Assembly (NCBI GenBank): GCA_019916065.1 | Contig: CM034242.1 | Span: 45,878,626 to 45,942,625, forward strand | Origin: Vitellaria paradoxa | Taxonomy: Eukaryota; Streptophyta; Magnoliopsida; Ericales; Sapotaceae | Reading direction: 5' to 3' | DNA length: 64,000 bases | Program-made: the position numbers and the translations under genes | The notes under the pieces: generated by a model | The model's input: only the letters and a program-made list of their open reading frames with translations | Told to the model about the DNA's origin: nothing | The model's database searches: none | In this document: in pieces, positions 38,060 to 50,790 of the stretch | Layout: each line of letters begins with the position of its first letter | Position numbering within the stretch: position 1 is the first letter of the stretch

Positions 38060-38345
38060 TGAAACCCCACCCGCCCCAACCCAACCCTACCCTCGTCTCT
38101 CTCTTACTCTCTCTCTCCCGTACACCTCGGACCCCACCCCATCTCCCTCCCCCATCTCCCTCTCTCTCACACACACACTCTCTTTCTCCCCTGCGCCCCC
38201 GGCCCCACTCCCACTCCCTCCCCCCATCCCCCTTTCTCTCTCACTCAATCCCAACACCCCGTCTTCTCTCTCTCTCCCAGCAAACCCATCCTCCCGCCCC
38301 CTCTTTCTCTCTCTCTCTCTCTCTCTTCAGCAAAACCACCAAATG
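38060..38345. repeat. Pyrimidine-rich low-complexity block
   Basis: About 285 bp on the plus strand consist almost wholly of C and T (CCC, CTCTCT) with a few CA repeats, a sharp change from the A/T-rich surroundings. It ends before CAAAACCACCAAATGC. Homopurine-homopyrimidine tracts of this length can adopt triplex structures. Confidence 0.8.
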
Positions 38346-39822
38346 CTGACACGCATACAAATGTCCAATCAAAACACTGATCACACTGATCTCCCTTGTA
38401 TAATAGATATAGTCAATGTTATCAATTTAAATTTAAAGTTAGAATTTAGAAAAAAAAATCACTCCCTAAGACTAATTCTTTTGATGATTTGTAAAAAAAA
38501 ATGAAATGATGAATATAGAGTGTACCATATAGGATTAGATAATAAATTTTTAATTAGTTTTATAAAAATAACTCTTAACTGTCTCATGAAATTTTGTAAT
38601 TTTGTTGAAATATTTTGTAATGTATTTAAAAATTCTATTTTGTCCATAAAAAATATTATTCGATTTTTGTACCGCACGAGTGAAGACTAATATTATTATT
38701 AATGATATGTGTTTTATAAAATAAAATCAATATAGTTAATGTGACTAATTTAAATTTAAAATTAAAATTTATAAAAATAACAACTCTCAAACCTAATTAA
38801 TATTCATAAATTTTTTGTACTTTTAAATTTTAAAAATATTTAGAGTTGTTATGAGAGAAATAATTTAATTATTTTAATTTAATTCTATTTTATTTTGTAT
38901 TTTTAATTTAATTACTAATATATTTGAAATATATAAATTTTACAGATATACTAAATTTATAAGCAAGTGAGTCTTTTTTTGGTACCCCTTGATTCAATCA
39001 TGTAAAATTTAAAAGTAATTAGATCCTCTTTTCAGAACCAAATAAAGTGAGTCCCTCTTTAAGAATCTATGAGTTGATTTACATTTATTAAAATCACATA
39101 CACAACTCTAATGCTTTTCTAGGCCAACGAAAAAGTAAAGTTGTAATCTTTTAGGGATGTCAGATAAAGAAATGAAAGTTTTGTGAATTAGGTATAAGAG
39201 AAAAGAAAAAGAGGGAAGGAAAAAAATTAAAAAAATAATTTAAAATTCTATAAAAAAAAAAAAGAAAAAGAAAAAGTGGAATAGAGATCAAAGAAACATA
39301 CCACTTAAGATTGGAGTGAAAGAGAAAAAGAGAGAGAAAATACACTGTTTTACTATTATAGTATAGATTCATGGGTAAATATGTTCCAACTTGAAGCCTA
39401 ATTGGGATTAATCTCGGTTTATTTATTTTAAACCAATCGGAAAATTTCTCATTTAAGTTATGGGCTTGGTGTTATTTAATTTAATTTGAATATGCTTATT
39501 ACTTTGGGCTGGGCCTTGGGCTTGGAGCCTCTTGAAATTTAATTTGGACCCAAACCCATAAAGGGTATAAAGTTTAACCCATTTATCCAAACTTTCATTG
39601 ACCCAATTAACCGATTTGAGCTATACGGATCCAGCCTAGGATCCATTTTTATTTCTTCCATCTACGTGAAACATAACTTACACGTGTCACTGTATGTCTT
39701 CGGTTTTGGCCAAGTTTCCCTGCATGGAAACTCTTGAAATTCCTTTCAACCACTAGTGTGTTCCAGGAGTTTCCTTCTACTTACTGTTCCCTCCACGTTT
39801 ATCTCTGAATCAGAATAATTAA

Positions 39823-39870
39823 GAGAGAGAGAGAGAGACAGAGAGAGAGGGGGGAGGGAGAGAGAGAGAC
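39823..39870. repeat. (GA)n microsatellite in the UGT80 leader
   Basis: Interrupted GA repeats lie about 170-215 bp upstream of the UGT80 start codon, with a short CT run at 39896-39905. They are probably in the 5' UTR or core promoter. Confidence 0.8.
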
Positions 39871-40038
39871 AAACCGACCATCTTGGGATTCCCCCCTCTC
39901 TCTCTGTATATATATTACAGTATCTATCCGTTATGTAAAGCTTGCATTGTCAAATGGAATATATTCGAGAACCACCTTGAGAGCCATCCTCCATCTCTGT
40001 TTTTCTTTCCCTGGGAAAATCCACCAAGGCCGCTAGCG

Positions 40039-43000
40039 ATGGCTGGAACGCCGGAGAATCAGAGTCATCGTCAAGACGATGATATTCGCCAGCGCTCGTT
40101 GTTGAGTAGTTCTGGCGAGGTCTCCGTAGATTTTGATTTACAAATGAAAGGCGAAGATGCTGGCGGCGGTGAATCTTCAGGGAACAGTGACTGTTTGCAC
40201 AGGTTCTCGTTTTATTCTTTCAACTCATTGTTGTTCTGCTTCCTGCATAATTTATTATGTGAAATCCTAATTCACTGGAAATGAGAAATCACAACAGCAA
40301 CAATATTGCAGTAGATCGGTTACAGAATATATTTATGTGTGTGCGCGCGTGGCTTGTTGTATTTTACCCTCTTTACATTTATTTCCATTGAATGCCCCCT
40401 TTTTACTTCTGTGGTCCTGTTCTAGATGGTTTCTTTTCCTTCATTTTTCCTCGCTGGTCCTTTCCCCTGCAAATGCAGCGCGAAACCCAATCTAGAGGAG
40501 TATCTAATCATGTCTTCACGAAATTACAACTTGACTGTACTACAGTATTCCCTTGGTAAAAGTGGATCAAATAATAGTAAATGATTATTTATTAAAAAGA
40601 GACGAACATTTAATAATAAAAGTGGATCAAATATAAGCCAAATAGACTTATTTTCTAACTAGAAGAGCATATAGGTTAACATACAATAATTATACTATTA
40701 TACTGTGTGAAAGTTTAAAATCACAAATAGATTAACCGTATTAGGCATCTTCTATACTTCTATACTTTTATCTATACCATTGTAAAAGGCGAGAAGCCAT
40801 TTTGGTATCTTCTTCAATTCGAAGCCTACTCACAGTTTTAAATGTCTTTTAATTTCTCACTTATTTTTGTGTATAACAGTCAATAACTTCTTTAATTTAA
40901 ATATTAAAAGAGAATACATAGGGGTAGAGGAAGAGGGGGGGGGGAAGCAGAGAAGAAGAAGTGGAAGAGAATAGAATAGGAGAAAATCAAAAATGAAAAA
41001 ATAAGAAATGGAGAAGAGAGCACATGTAGTGTGTGTGCCTCCACTAGTTAAATATGAGGGCCAACTTAATAAAACAAAACCCATTAGAAATCTTAGAATT
41101 AGATGACGAACTTTAAAACTTTTTTGATAAAATCATAAATCATGTTAGTTGAAATTTACACAAAGAAACAAATATAATGTGAAACACAATGAGCGTGTCT
41201 TTTAATGCGATATAAAAGGTCCTATAGATAAGGATTTATGGTGGTGGAATGAGAAGGTATAAAGGGTTATGACAACAAAGTTTTAATGCTATAAAATTTG
41301 ACAAAAGTGTGAAAATGAAGAAAAATTTAAGAAATATTAGTCCATTAGGAATGAAACCAAAAGATGTAGTTAGAGATGTTAAATCTAAACTTATGATGAT
41401 CGTTAAAATAAAACAGGAACCATAGAAGGGGAAGGAATCGTTATTGTCATTGTTAACTTTTAAATTTTCAACTTGGGACTATAGAGAAATGTTATATTTG
41501 ATGGATGCAGGTATTATATTTTGCAGGTCTGCATTAAATTTTATTATTATATTCTAGCCGATATTGAAATGTTTTGTTCATTTTCTTTTGCAACTATCAC
41601 TAGCAAGCATATTTTATTTTCATTTGTCATCTATATAAAAAATTAGAGTGGTAGTTTTTTTCTCCGTTATTCATTTGCTATTCTATTTCTTAATCTGCTT
41701 TACTCTGTTAATAGATAAAAATTTGCCCAGGCGGAACATTGTAGGTGTGGAAATGTCAATTGTACATAGACCAGAGTTAGCCTCCAATCAGCTTACTAAA
41801 ACTGGGGGGCACAAGCGGAACAATACCTGTGGCATACTGGCTACGAAATTTTTGGATGACAAAATTCCTCTTAAAAAGAAGAAGGTTATGTATATCACAA
41901 ATAATTTTCAATTTTAATTTCAATTGCAGTTTTTTTTTTTTTTGGGGGGGGGGGGGGGTAAGTAATTTCAATTGCAGTTAATTTCCTTTACTCCTTTTTT
42001 TTTTTTTTCTCTTGATTAGCAACAAGAAAGAAATTTTATTAAAAAAATAAAATTTCTAATAATTACAAGATAGTGGACAAGAGGACCACAAAAGATAAGA
42101 AAAATAAAAAATAAGAAAATAAAGGGTTACAAGTTTGTAAATTTTGTAAGTTCCACAAAGAATTCTAGCTCTATTTGATCGATGAAATGGATATTCCTTC
42201 AAATTCATTAGTGATGGATGCCTAGAAAACTGTTTGCAAAATGACTTTATACTAAAGATTTTCTAAATGATCAACCATATCTTCTAACATTCCTCTCAAC
42301 CTCAACTGTACATGGTACAACACTAAAAGCAATGTTTCATAAAACATTTGATCTGGTGCTTCCCCTAAACTTCCAAAAGTCAATTGATAACATTTCCACA
42401 CGAGCCAGAGGCAACCCAGATCAAGCCACCATTAGAAAATAACATAATCTATAGGCTTTAAGCAATATTAGTACATTACAGTACAGAAATAAGTACTCCT
42501 AAGATTTTACAGAAGATTTGCACAAAGCACACCATTGAGGACTAAGCCAATGTCCAAATCTCTTTCTTTGAAGTATATCCTTAGTATCTAGCTTCCTATG
42601 ACTTAGAATCCAATCAAACGTGTTGATCTTAATGGTGATTTTAGAAATCCAAATCATCTTTGTAGGATTGAAAATTGAATAAGAAGGGCTATTGATAATA
42701 GATAGGGATTGGGAAGAGGGGATCCCTTTCTACATCCCCACCCCGTTCCTTCCCCCCGATCCCCGTTAGGGATGAAATTCTCCCTCCATCCTCGTCCCCG
42801 TCTGGATGTAAGTTCTGCCTTAGATATTTGCGCCTTAACTAATTTGAACTCTGGATCAAGACCATCAAGAAATTTCAGTACAATAATTTGCTGTCGTTGC
42901 CTTTACATCTCGTTGATATTAGCAGACAACGGTTGAAGAGAGTTCAAGTTTTCATACATCTTTTTCAAGGTTGCAAAATATTGTGCAAGTGTTTTTTCAG

Positions 43001-46000
43001 ACTGTTGAAATTTGAAGAAATCGTTGGAGACATTATAAATATGACTGAGATCATTAGAGTATAACAAACGAATTTACTTCCAAATATCCTTACGAGTTCC
43101 AGATAAGTACACGTATTGGTAATTTTAGCTTCCCCAAAGTTCCACGAAAGACTCATAATATTACATCATCCTAAATCCAAGTGTCGTAGGAAGGGTGCAG
43201 AAGAGATGGAGCAATACCAGTGAGATGCCTTTGTTTGACAAGTCCAATCAAGGCAATTTTGACTGCCTTCGACCACTAGAGATATTTTTTCCCATTTGAC
43301 TTTCGGGTGGTAAATTGTTAGGCCAACTAGAGGACTTTAATGATTCCATGGCAAGAGTACTGGTGGTGGTATTGGATTTGGAAGTGCTAATGGAGGCAAG
43401 AACAAAGTCTGAACAATAATGAAATTGAAAAAGTCATCTGTTGATGAGAGATAATGGTCGCAGGCCTAAAGATGATTGATGAACGATGATTAGTAGCAAG
43501 GGTTGCTTCGATGAAGGCTAGGGTATCAACAACCAACAACTGCAATGAAGGAGAGAAGGTTGAAGCTGCGATGATGGCTAGTGCTTAAAGGGTTTGGCGA
43601 TCGCCGATGAAAATTGATGGACAAAGCCGACATCGCCGATTGCAAAGTAGGTTGCTGACGCCAATGATGAATAAGGTTGAAGACGTCGGATGAGAAGGTT
43701 GATACGACAATGGACAAAAAACTAAAGAGGATGACGACAACAGTGTCACTAACTGCAATGAATATCGTTTTTGATGATAAACGAAAGAAACGAAAAGGAA
43801 AAACTTGTATTACTGTAGAAAGATGAATAAAATTAATTAACACTAATACACAATTAACTGATACTTATAAAAATAAAATATATTTCACGACTGATGCTAA
43901 TGGAGACAAGAACTAACAAAAAAAATCAGAAAATTAGGATCTCTGCTGTAATACAATGTCTAGAATAAACATTGAATGAAATGGCTTTAACTCATTATTT
44001 GTAAGACCATGTATATTTATATACATGAATGTTACAATTTTAGGAAATGATCAATCATATCAATCACTTCCAGTCACATCTTCTATTCGAGGAAACAATC
44101 AATCTAATCCTTTTATCGTAGGTTGAAGGAGTTAAAAAAAAAAGTAATAATAATAATAATAAGAATTCAAAGGAAGAAAAAGGGAACTTTGTAGACTGCA
44201 GTCTTACTTTGTAAGTTTGCTTATTGAGAAAAAGATAACAAAACCCTCTATAATAAGGCAACAAGCTATTAAAGTACATGACCAAGCTAAACCACCCTTA
44301 GGGTGTGTGTGTGATTGCGGGATAAGAAGAGGATATGGCCTTCCCTTGAGGGGTTGGGATGATTTATTTTCCATCAAAAAGTCTAAAATTATCTCATGTC
44401 AAATCTCATCTCTTATTTCATTTTATATCCCATCAACTAAACACCGAAAATGTAATTGCACATAAAAAATTAATCTTTATACATTACCTTATGGTATTAC
44501 TTATCTCCTATCATCTTATCCCTCCAATGAAACATAGCCTAAATATTAATTTGCTAAACTATACTATTACAATAAATTTTACTTTGTTTCTTAAATAGTT
44601 TCCATGACATGACCATAAATCTTCATGAACATTGTAGTCAATTAATTTATTTTTGTTTATAATCAGTTGCTTCAGATGTATAATGTACCATTAACATGCA
44701 GCTCAAGTGGCTGAATCAACTTGCTAAGGTTAAGGGTGATGGAACTATACAAGTTGAAGTCCCAATGGATATCAAACCCCAGACCCTTGAGTTTGAAACT
44801 GGAGTTATTTATAATGGAGCAACCGATGAAGAATCTCTTGATGCAATGTACATGCAAGATCTGCCTCCACTGCAAATTGTTATGCTTATAGTTGGTACAC
44901 GGGGTGATGTACAGCCATTTGTTGCCATTGGCCAACATTTACAGGTTAAACATGTTTTACTTTGAAGAAACATGATCATATATGTCCATATGGGTATATA
45001 TTTGGATTTCTATTTACTTTTTAGACATTTTGTTTTGAACATATCTGTAACATGCAAATTCATGTGAAGAAATTGTGTGATGGAAGATGCTCACACCACA
45101 TTTTCTTTGAAGGGATATTTTCGTTGCTTTGTTCCTTTTATATTTACTTAGCGACTTTTGGGTTTTATATGTCTGCTAGAGACCCTTTTTACGTTAGGTA
45201 GGAGACTTTATGTTGTTTTTTTGTTTTGTTTTGTTTTTTGTGTTTTGTTTTCATTTTGTTTGGTTGTGCCCTTAAGGAAGTTAACTTATGTCGGAAATCA
45301 CTTTTTTTTTTTAAACTTTTATTTATTTATTATTATTATTATTATTTTATGGATTTGGGTTAGAAGAAGCAAGCTAAATTCTTGGTGTGTTTCTTTCTTT
45401 GCTATATATGAGCCATTGGTGTGAAAAAGGACGCCTGATATTTTGTAGTTAATTATGGCTTAGAGTAGGATCTTCTAGGGTAAGAGGGTTGGTTTCATAT
45501 CTGATTCATTGGTGTGAAAAAGTAGAGAATAAATGGAATTGCTTAACACCCCTGGGGCTATCTCAACTTATATTTATGCACATCAGAGTACAAAGGTTGT
45601 GAATGTTGAACTCCTAACTCTTTCAGCATATTTTGTATCCAAATTAATTTATTTGAGATGTGAGCCATGGCTCAATTCTCTAATTTTGGACTCAATCTTA
45701 CTATCACAATCTGTTTCTTGCTTTTTCACCTCCGACAGAGATGTAGTAACTAGTAGTAGAGCATATGTCTGATGAAGATCCTATTCAATATGCATTGTGC
45801 ATTCCCGTATTAAAGTATGTTTATTATCCTGATATAATCCCTTTTAGGTGCAGCCTTCAATATCTCAGGATTTGAACAATAGTATCCCATTATCTCTTAG
45901 GCTCACAAGCCGTGCTATTGGAAATCATGGTTGCTAAGTCTTGTTGTATTTCTACACTTGCTTTGTATTTAATGTAAAAAAACTTAAGATCTTCGTATTG

Positions 46001-49000
46001 ATGTAGATGAGTTCCTGTCCAATTTGTGATGTTAATTTTGCACTTGTTGGTTATATCTATCATTGCATATTTTTAATGATTTTTGCATCTATTGTAAAGC
46101 ATATCAGAAACTACTCGTCATTACATATATGTACTTGTCAAGAAGCCTAACAACACATAAGAGGAGGGGCCTGAATCTTAAAATTTAAGTGGTAGAGTGA
46201 GAGAAGTCCATTTCTTATATAGGAGAAATAACTTTTTTATGGGCTAATGTGAGACAGCTTCTAACGGTCTTCTCACGCTTGTTTGTATGGATATGGGCAC
46301 AACATGGACTATGGTGAGACCCAATTGAAAACCAGCTCTGATACCATATCAAGAAGCCCAACAACACATAAGAGGAGGAGTCTTAAACTTAAAATTTAAG
46401 TGTTAAGGTGAGGAGAGTCCATCTCTTATATGGGAGAAATAACTTTTCTTTTGGGCTGATGTAAGACAACTTTTAATACCTAGGTTTTAAGGTTGAGACC
46501 CCTCCTCTTATGTGTTGTTAGGTTTCTTGACAGTACATTTAGCACTATGTCAGTTTTCTTACCTTCTATTGGAGTATAATCAATTTTGGATGCTTTGAAA
46601 CAGTACTTTACTTCCCAGTCTAAATTGGAAACCTAGTTTATCTGTGCATTATGTACTATGCTTTGGAAATTGTTAATGTAAATTTGTTGAGTTCAAGTAC
46701 AACTCATTTTTGTTACCATATTGTAGATAATGAGAAAAACAATTGTATATTTTTTGTATATCATTTACATAATCAGGTTCCTATTTAACATATACATAGA
46801 GAGCTAAATATGAAAATATAACAATCAACCCAAACATTTAGCCTAAATATCAGATCTAATTAGGGCATCAAACTCACAATCTCCTCTGAATCACCTCCAA
46901 ATCATTCAGGATTTCCACACTTCCCTTCAAGTTGGATCATAGATATTGATCATGTCCAACTTGCATATAAAATCTTCAAAGGTAGATCTCTGTAACCTTT
47001 TGGTGAATATATCTGTCAATTGTTTCCTTCTAGGGATATAAGTAATGCAAATTGTCTCCTTCTCGATTTTTTCCTTTATAAAGTGCCTGTCTACTTCTAT
47101 ATGTTTGGTCTTATCGTGCTGAACAGGATTATGGGAAATACTGATAGCGGCTTTGTTGTCGCAGTAGAGTTTGATGGGGATGTCTATTGTAACGTGTAGT
47201 TTTTCCAAAAGCTTTTGCAACCATAGCCCTTCACACATTCTTTGTGCAACTGCTCCGAATTCAGCCTCGACACTGCTTCTAGCTACCACACACTACTTCT
47301 TACTTCTCCATGTTACTAGATTTCCCCAAATATAGGTACAGTAGCCAATAGTAGACCTTCTTTCTTTTGCTGATCCTACTTAAGCTGCATCTATATAGAT
47401 CTCTACCTTCTTACTATCACCTTTCTTAAAGAATAATCCTCGCTCTGGAGACCCCTTCGGATATCTGAGGATCTTAAACACTGCTTCCAAGTGACTTTCC
47501 TTTGGTGAATGCATGTGCTGGCTAACCACGCTCAAGGCGAAAGCAATGTCAGGTCTAGCGTGACAAAGCTAGATTAGTCTACCTACTAATTGCTGACATC
47601 TTTCTCTATCCACGAGCTTTCTGCCGTTTTTTGTCCTTTTTCTTGCCTCAACAGAAGTATCGCTTGGCTTGCAACCAAACATGCTAGTATCAGTCAGCAG
47701 GTCAAGTATATACTTTCTTTGGGAGACACTATTTCCCTTCCTTGTTCTAGTGACCTCCTTTCTCAGGAAATATTGCATTTGACCCAAATCTTTTACCTCA
47801 AATTCTGTGGCTAAGGCTTTCTTTAACCTCTCCATTTCTCGTGTTATCTTCAGTGAGAATGATGTCATCGACATACACGATTAGAATGGTCCTCCTTCCA
47901 TTGTTGGACTATTTGAAGAACATAGTATGATTCAACTGTCCCTATTGGTATCCTTGATTCTTAATCACCTTTGTAAATCTATCGAACCATGCTCTCAGAG
48001 ATTACTTGAGTCTATATAGGGATTTCTTCAATTTGCATACTCTGGTTTCTTCTCCCTCTTTGCAAAACTCTAGTAATAGCACCATAAACACTTCTTCTTT
48101 CAACTTACCATTTAGAAAAACATTCTTGATGTCAAATTGATGGAGTGGTCAGTCTAAGTTTGCTGCTAAGGATAAGAGAACTCGTATAGTATTCAACTTT
48201 GCCACTGGTGCAAATGTCTCGATGTAGTCAATGCCGGTCTGAGTGAACCCCTTTGCAACCAAGTGGGCTTTGTATCGTTCTACTGTGCCATCTACCCTGT
48301 ATTTCACTGTGAACACCCCCGTTTACAGCCCACTAGTTAGCCCACTGGTTTCTTCCCTCTTGGCAAAGTCATCACTTCCCAAGTCCCTTTTTTTTAATGC
48401 CTTTATTTTTTCCATCATTGCCTCTCTCCACTCTGGAATCTCCAAGGCCTTTTTAATGTTTTTAGGAATCTGGATGCTGTCAAGGTTGGACATAAAAGCA
48501 TGACACTTTGTAGAAAGAGTATTGTAAGACAAATTTTGAGATAGGGTGGAGAGTACATGAACAAGGTTGTTTCCGAAGAGCAATGGGTAAGTCATCTGTT
48601 ACCTGGTTAGGATTGCAGCTAGACTCATGAGTTGGAACTATCACTGATTCTGACTCTTTTGGTGCTTCAGAGGTGAGTGTCTCATTGGACTTCGATTCCC
48701 AATTTATTTGTGTTTTCGTTCTCCCCTTGAGTTCAAGTTTCCTTCTGTACTAGGCGAAGGGGTGGATATAGGCCACGGAGTGGACTTGAAAATAACAACA
48801 TCGAGACAGTCTGAGTTCAAGGGTGGATGAGCTTTATTCGGATTTCCCCTGAAGCGAGCAGTAGGAAATATCTTCAAAGAAGGTGACATCTAGACTAACA
48901 TATAGCTTTTGTGAAATCGGCTTATAACATTTGTAGCTCTTGTGTGCGGAAGAGTTACCAAGGAAGACACATTAAGCGCTCTAGGATCCAATTTGTTCCA

Positions 49001-50754
49001 CTTGGGTGCATGAACGTGGACAAACACAGTGGTCCCAAAGACACGAAGTGCAAGGTGTGCATTGAGTGTAGAATTGGGAAAAAACTCTTGGAATTTTTGG
49101 AGAGGTGTGGCAAATGATAGGACTCTACTAAGCATTCGGTTAATAAGGTATGTGGCGGTCAAAATTAAGTAACCTCAAAATTGTGAGGGCATGTGAGAGG
49201 TGAACAACAAGGCACGAGCAACTTCAAGGATATGTTTATTTTTTCATTCTGCAACCCTATTTTGATGACGGGTGTCAATACAAGAACTCTGATGGATAAT
49301 ACCATTTTCTTGAAGATAAGTGCTCAAGAGGTGATTGAAATATTCAATACCATTGTTAGTACGGAGAATTTGGATTTTTGTGTGAAACTGGGTCTATATG
49401 ATAAAATGAAAGTTCATGAAGACTAATTGAACCTCAGTTTTATCAGTTAACAAATATACCTAACACAGGCGAGTGCAATCATCAATAAAAATAATGAACC
49501 ATTTTTTATGGGTCCTATTAGGGGTACGAGAGGGTCCCATAGATCACTATGAATCAGAGTAAATGGCATGGATGGTTTATACTTTGATCTAGGAAAAGTA
49601 GCATGATGGTGTTTGGCAAGTTCACACTTCACATTGAAAATCTAAGTAAGCTTTATTTGAACATAGTGGAGGGAAACAGTTCCGCAAATATTGAAAACTA
49701 GGATGACCCATCCTTTTGTGCCATAAAAAAAGTCCACTTTCCCTAGCACTAGATGCAAAATTACAAACAGTAGGTGGACACTGTCCAGTCACATTAAATT
49801 CATTGAAGTAATATAGGCCCTCACATTCTTTAGCACTGCCAATCATCTTCCCCGATGACAGGTCCTAAAAGACACAATGAGAGGGTAGGAATTTAGCTGA
49901 GCAATTAAACTGTTTGGTTAACTGGCTAATAGACAACAAATTGCAAGATAAATTGGGAACATGTAAGACAGAGTCGAGAGTAATAGACTTAAAAATACGA
50001 ATACTCCCTTTGCCAGCAACTGAAAGTACCATCTACAATTTTTACTTTTAAATTACTAGCACAAGGTGAGTATGTAGAAAATAAATGATGAGTATCTGTC
50101 GTATGATCAGATGTACCAGAGTTAATAATCCAGGAAGTAATATGAGACATGGTGCTAAGGGTTGTTAGAAAGGTATCTTTGTAGGCTAAAGAACCAGATG
50201 ACATAGTATTTATTAGAAGATTGACTGGAGGCTTGGAAATTGGAAAAACAACTTATATAATTTCGCAACCTGGTCAGAATTAAATCCCCCACTAAAAGCT
50301 GACAGATGATTTTCTGTGGGTATTTGTTTTGCTTGGGTTTTAATAACCATGGGCTTTATTAGGCCGTCTAGGCTTCTAGTTTGCAAGCTTGCCATGTAAA
50401 GTCTAGCAAGTATCTTTAGTGTGGCCTGTTTTCTTACAATGCTCACAGTAAGGCTTTTTAGACTGTCTTGGGTCGGATCCAGCGTGAGGCCCACGGGTAA
50501 CAAGTGCTGAAGCCTCGGGCCCAGGTGTGATTTGTTCCCTCAACATCACTTTTCTCCTGCTCTCCTCACGCCACACCTCAGAGAAAACTTCTCAGATGGA
50601 AGGCAACGGTCAACGACCAAGAATTCTACTCCTCACATCGTCAAGTTCACGGTTCAGCCCTGCCAAAAACTCGAAGACTCTCTTGTTTTCCATCTTCTTC
50701 TTGAATCGCACATTGTCACCCGTGCACTCCCATTCCTCTTCACAACTGAGATTG

Positions 50755-50790
<36 letters not shown>

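Larger units (their letters stand above)
34528..40038. other. Intergenic: R3H 3' flank, repeats, UGT80 promoter
   Basis: No gene is recognised. The region holds a T23/G19 tract (35005-35048), a MITE-like element (35897-36233), a 1.27-kb foldback element (36595-37867), a pyrimidine-rich block (38060-38345) and A/T-rich spacers. The right end, with (GA)n at 39823-39870, is the presumed promoter and 5' UTR of the sterol glucosyltransferase. The plus-strand frame at 38053-38349 is a low-complexity Pro/Ser/Leu product of the pyrimidine block and is rejected. Confidence 0.55.

Noticed and set aside
38053..38349. Plus-strand frame of 98 codons rich in Pro, Ser and Leu
   Set aside because: It is only the translation of the pyrimidine-rich low-complexity block; no splice, start context or homology supports a gene.
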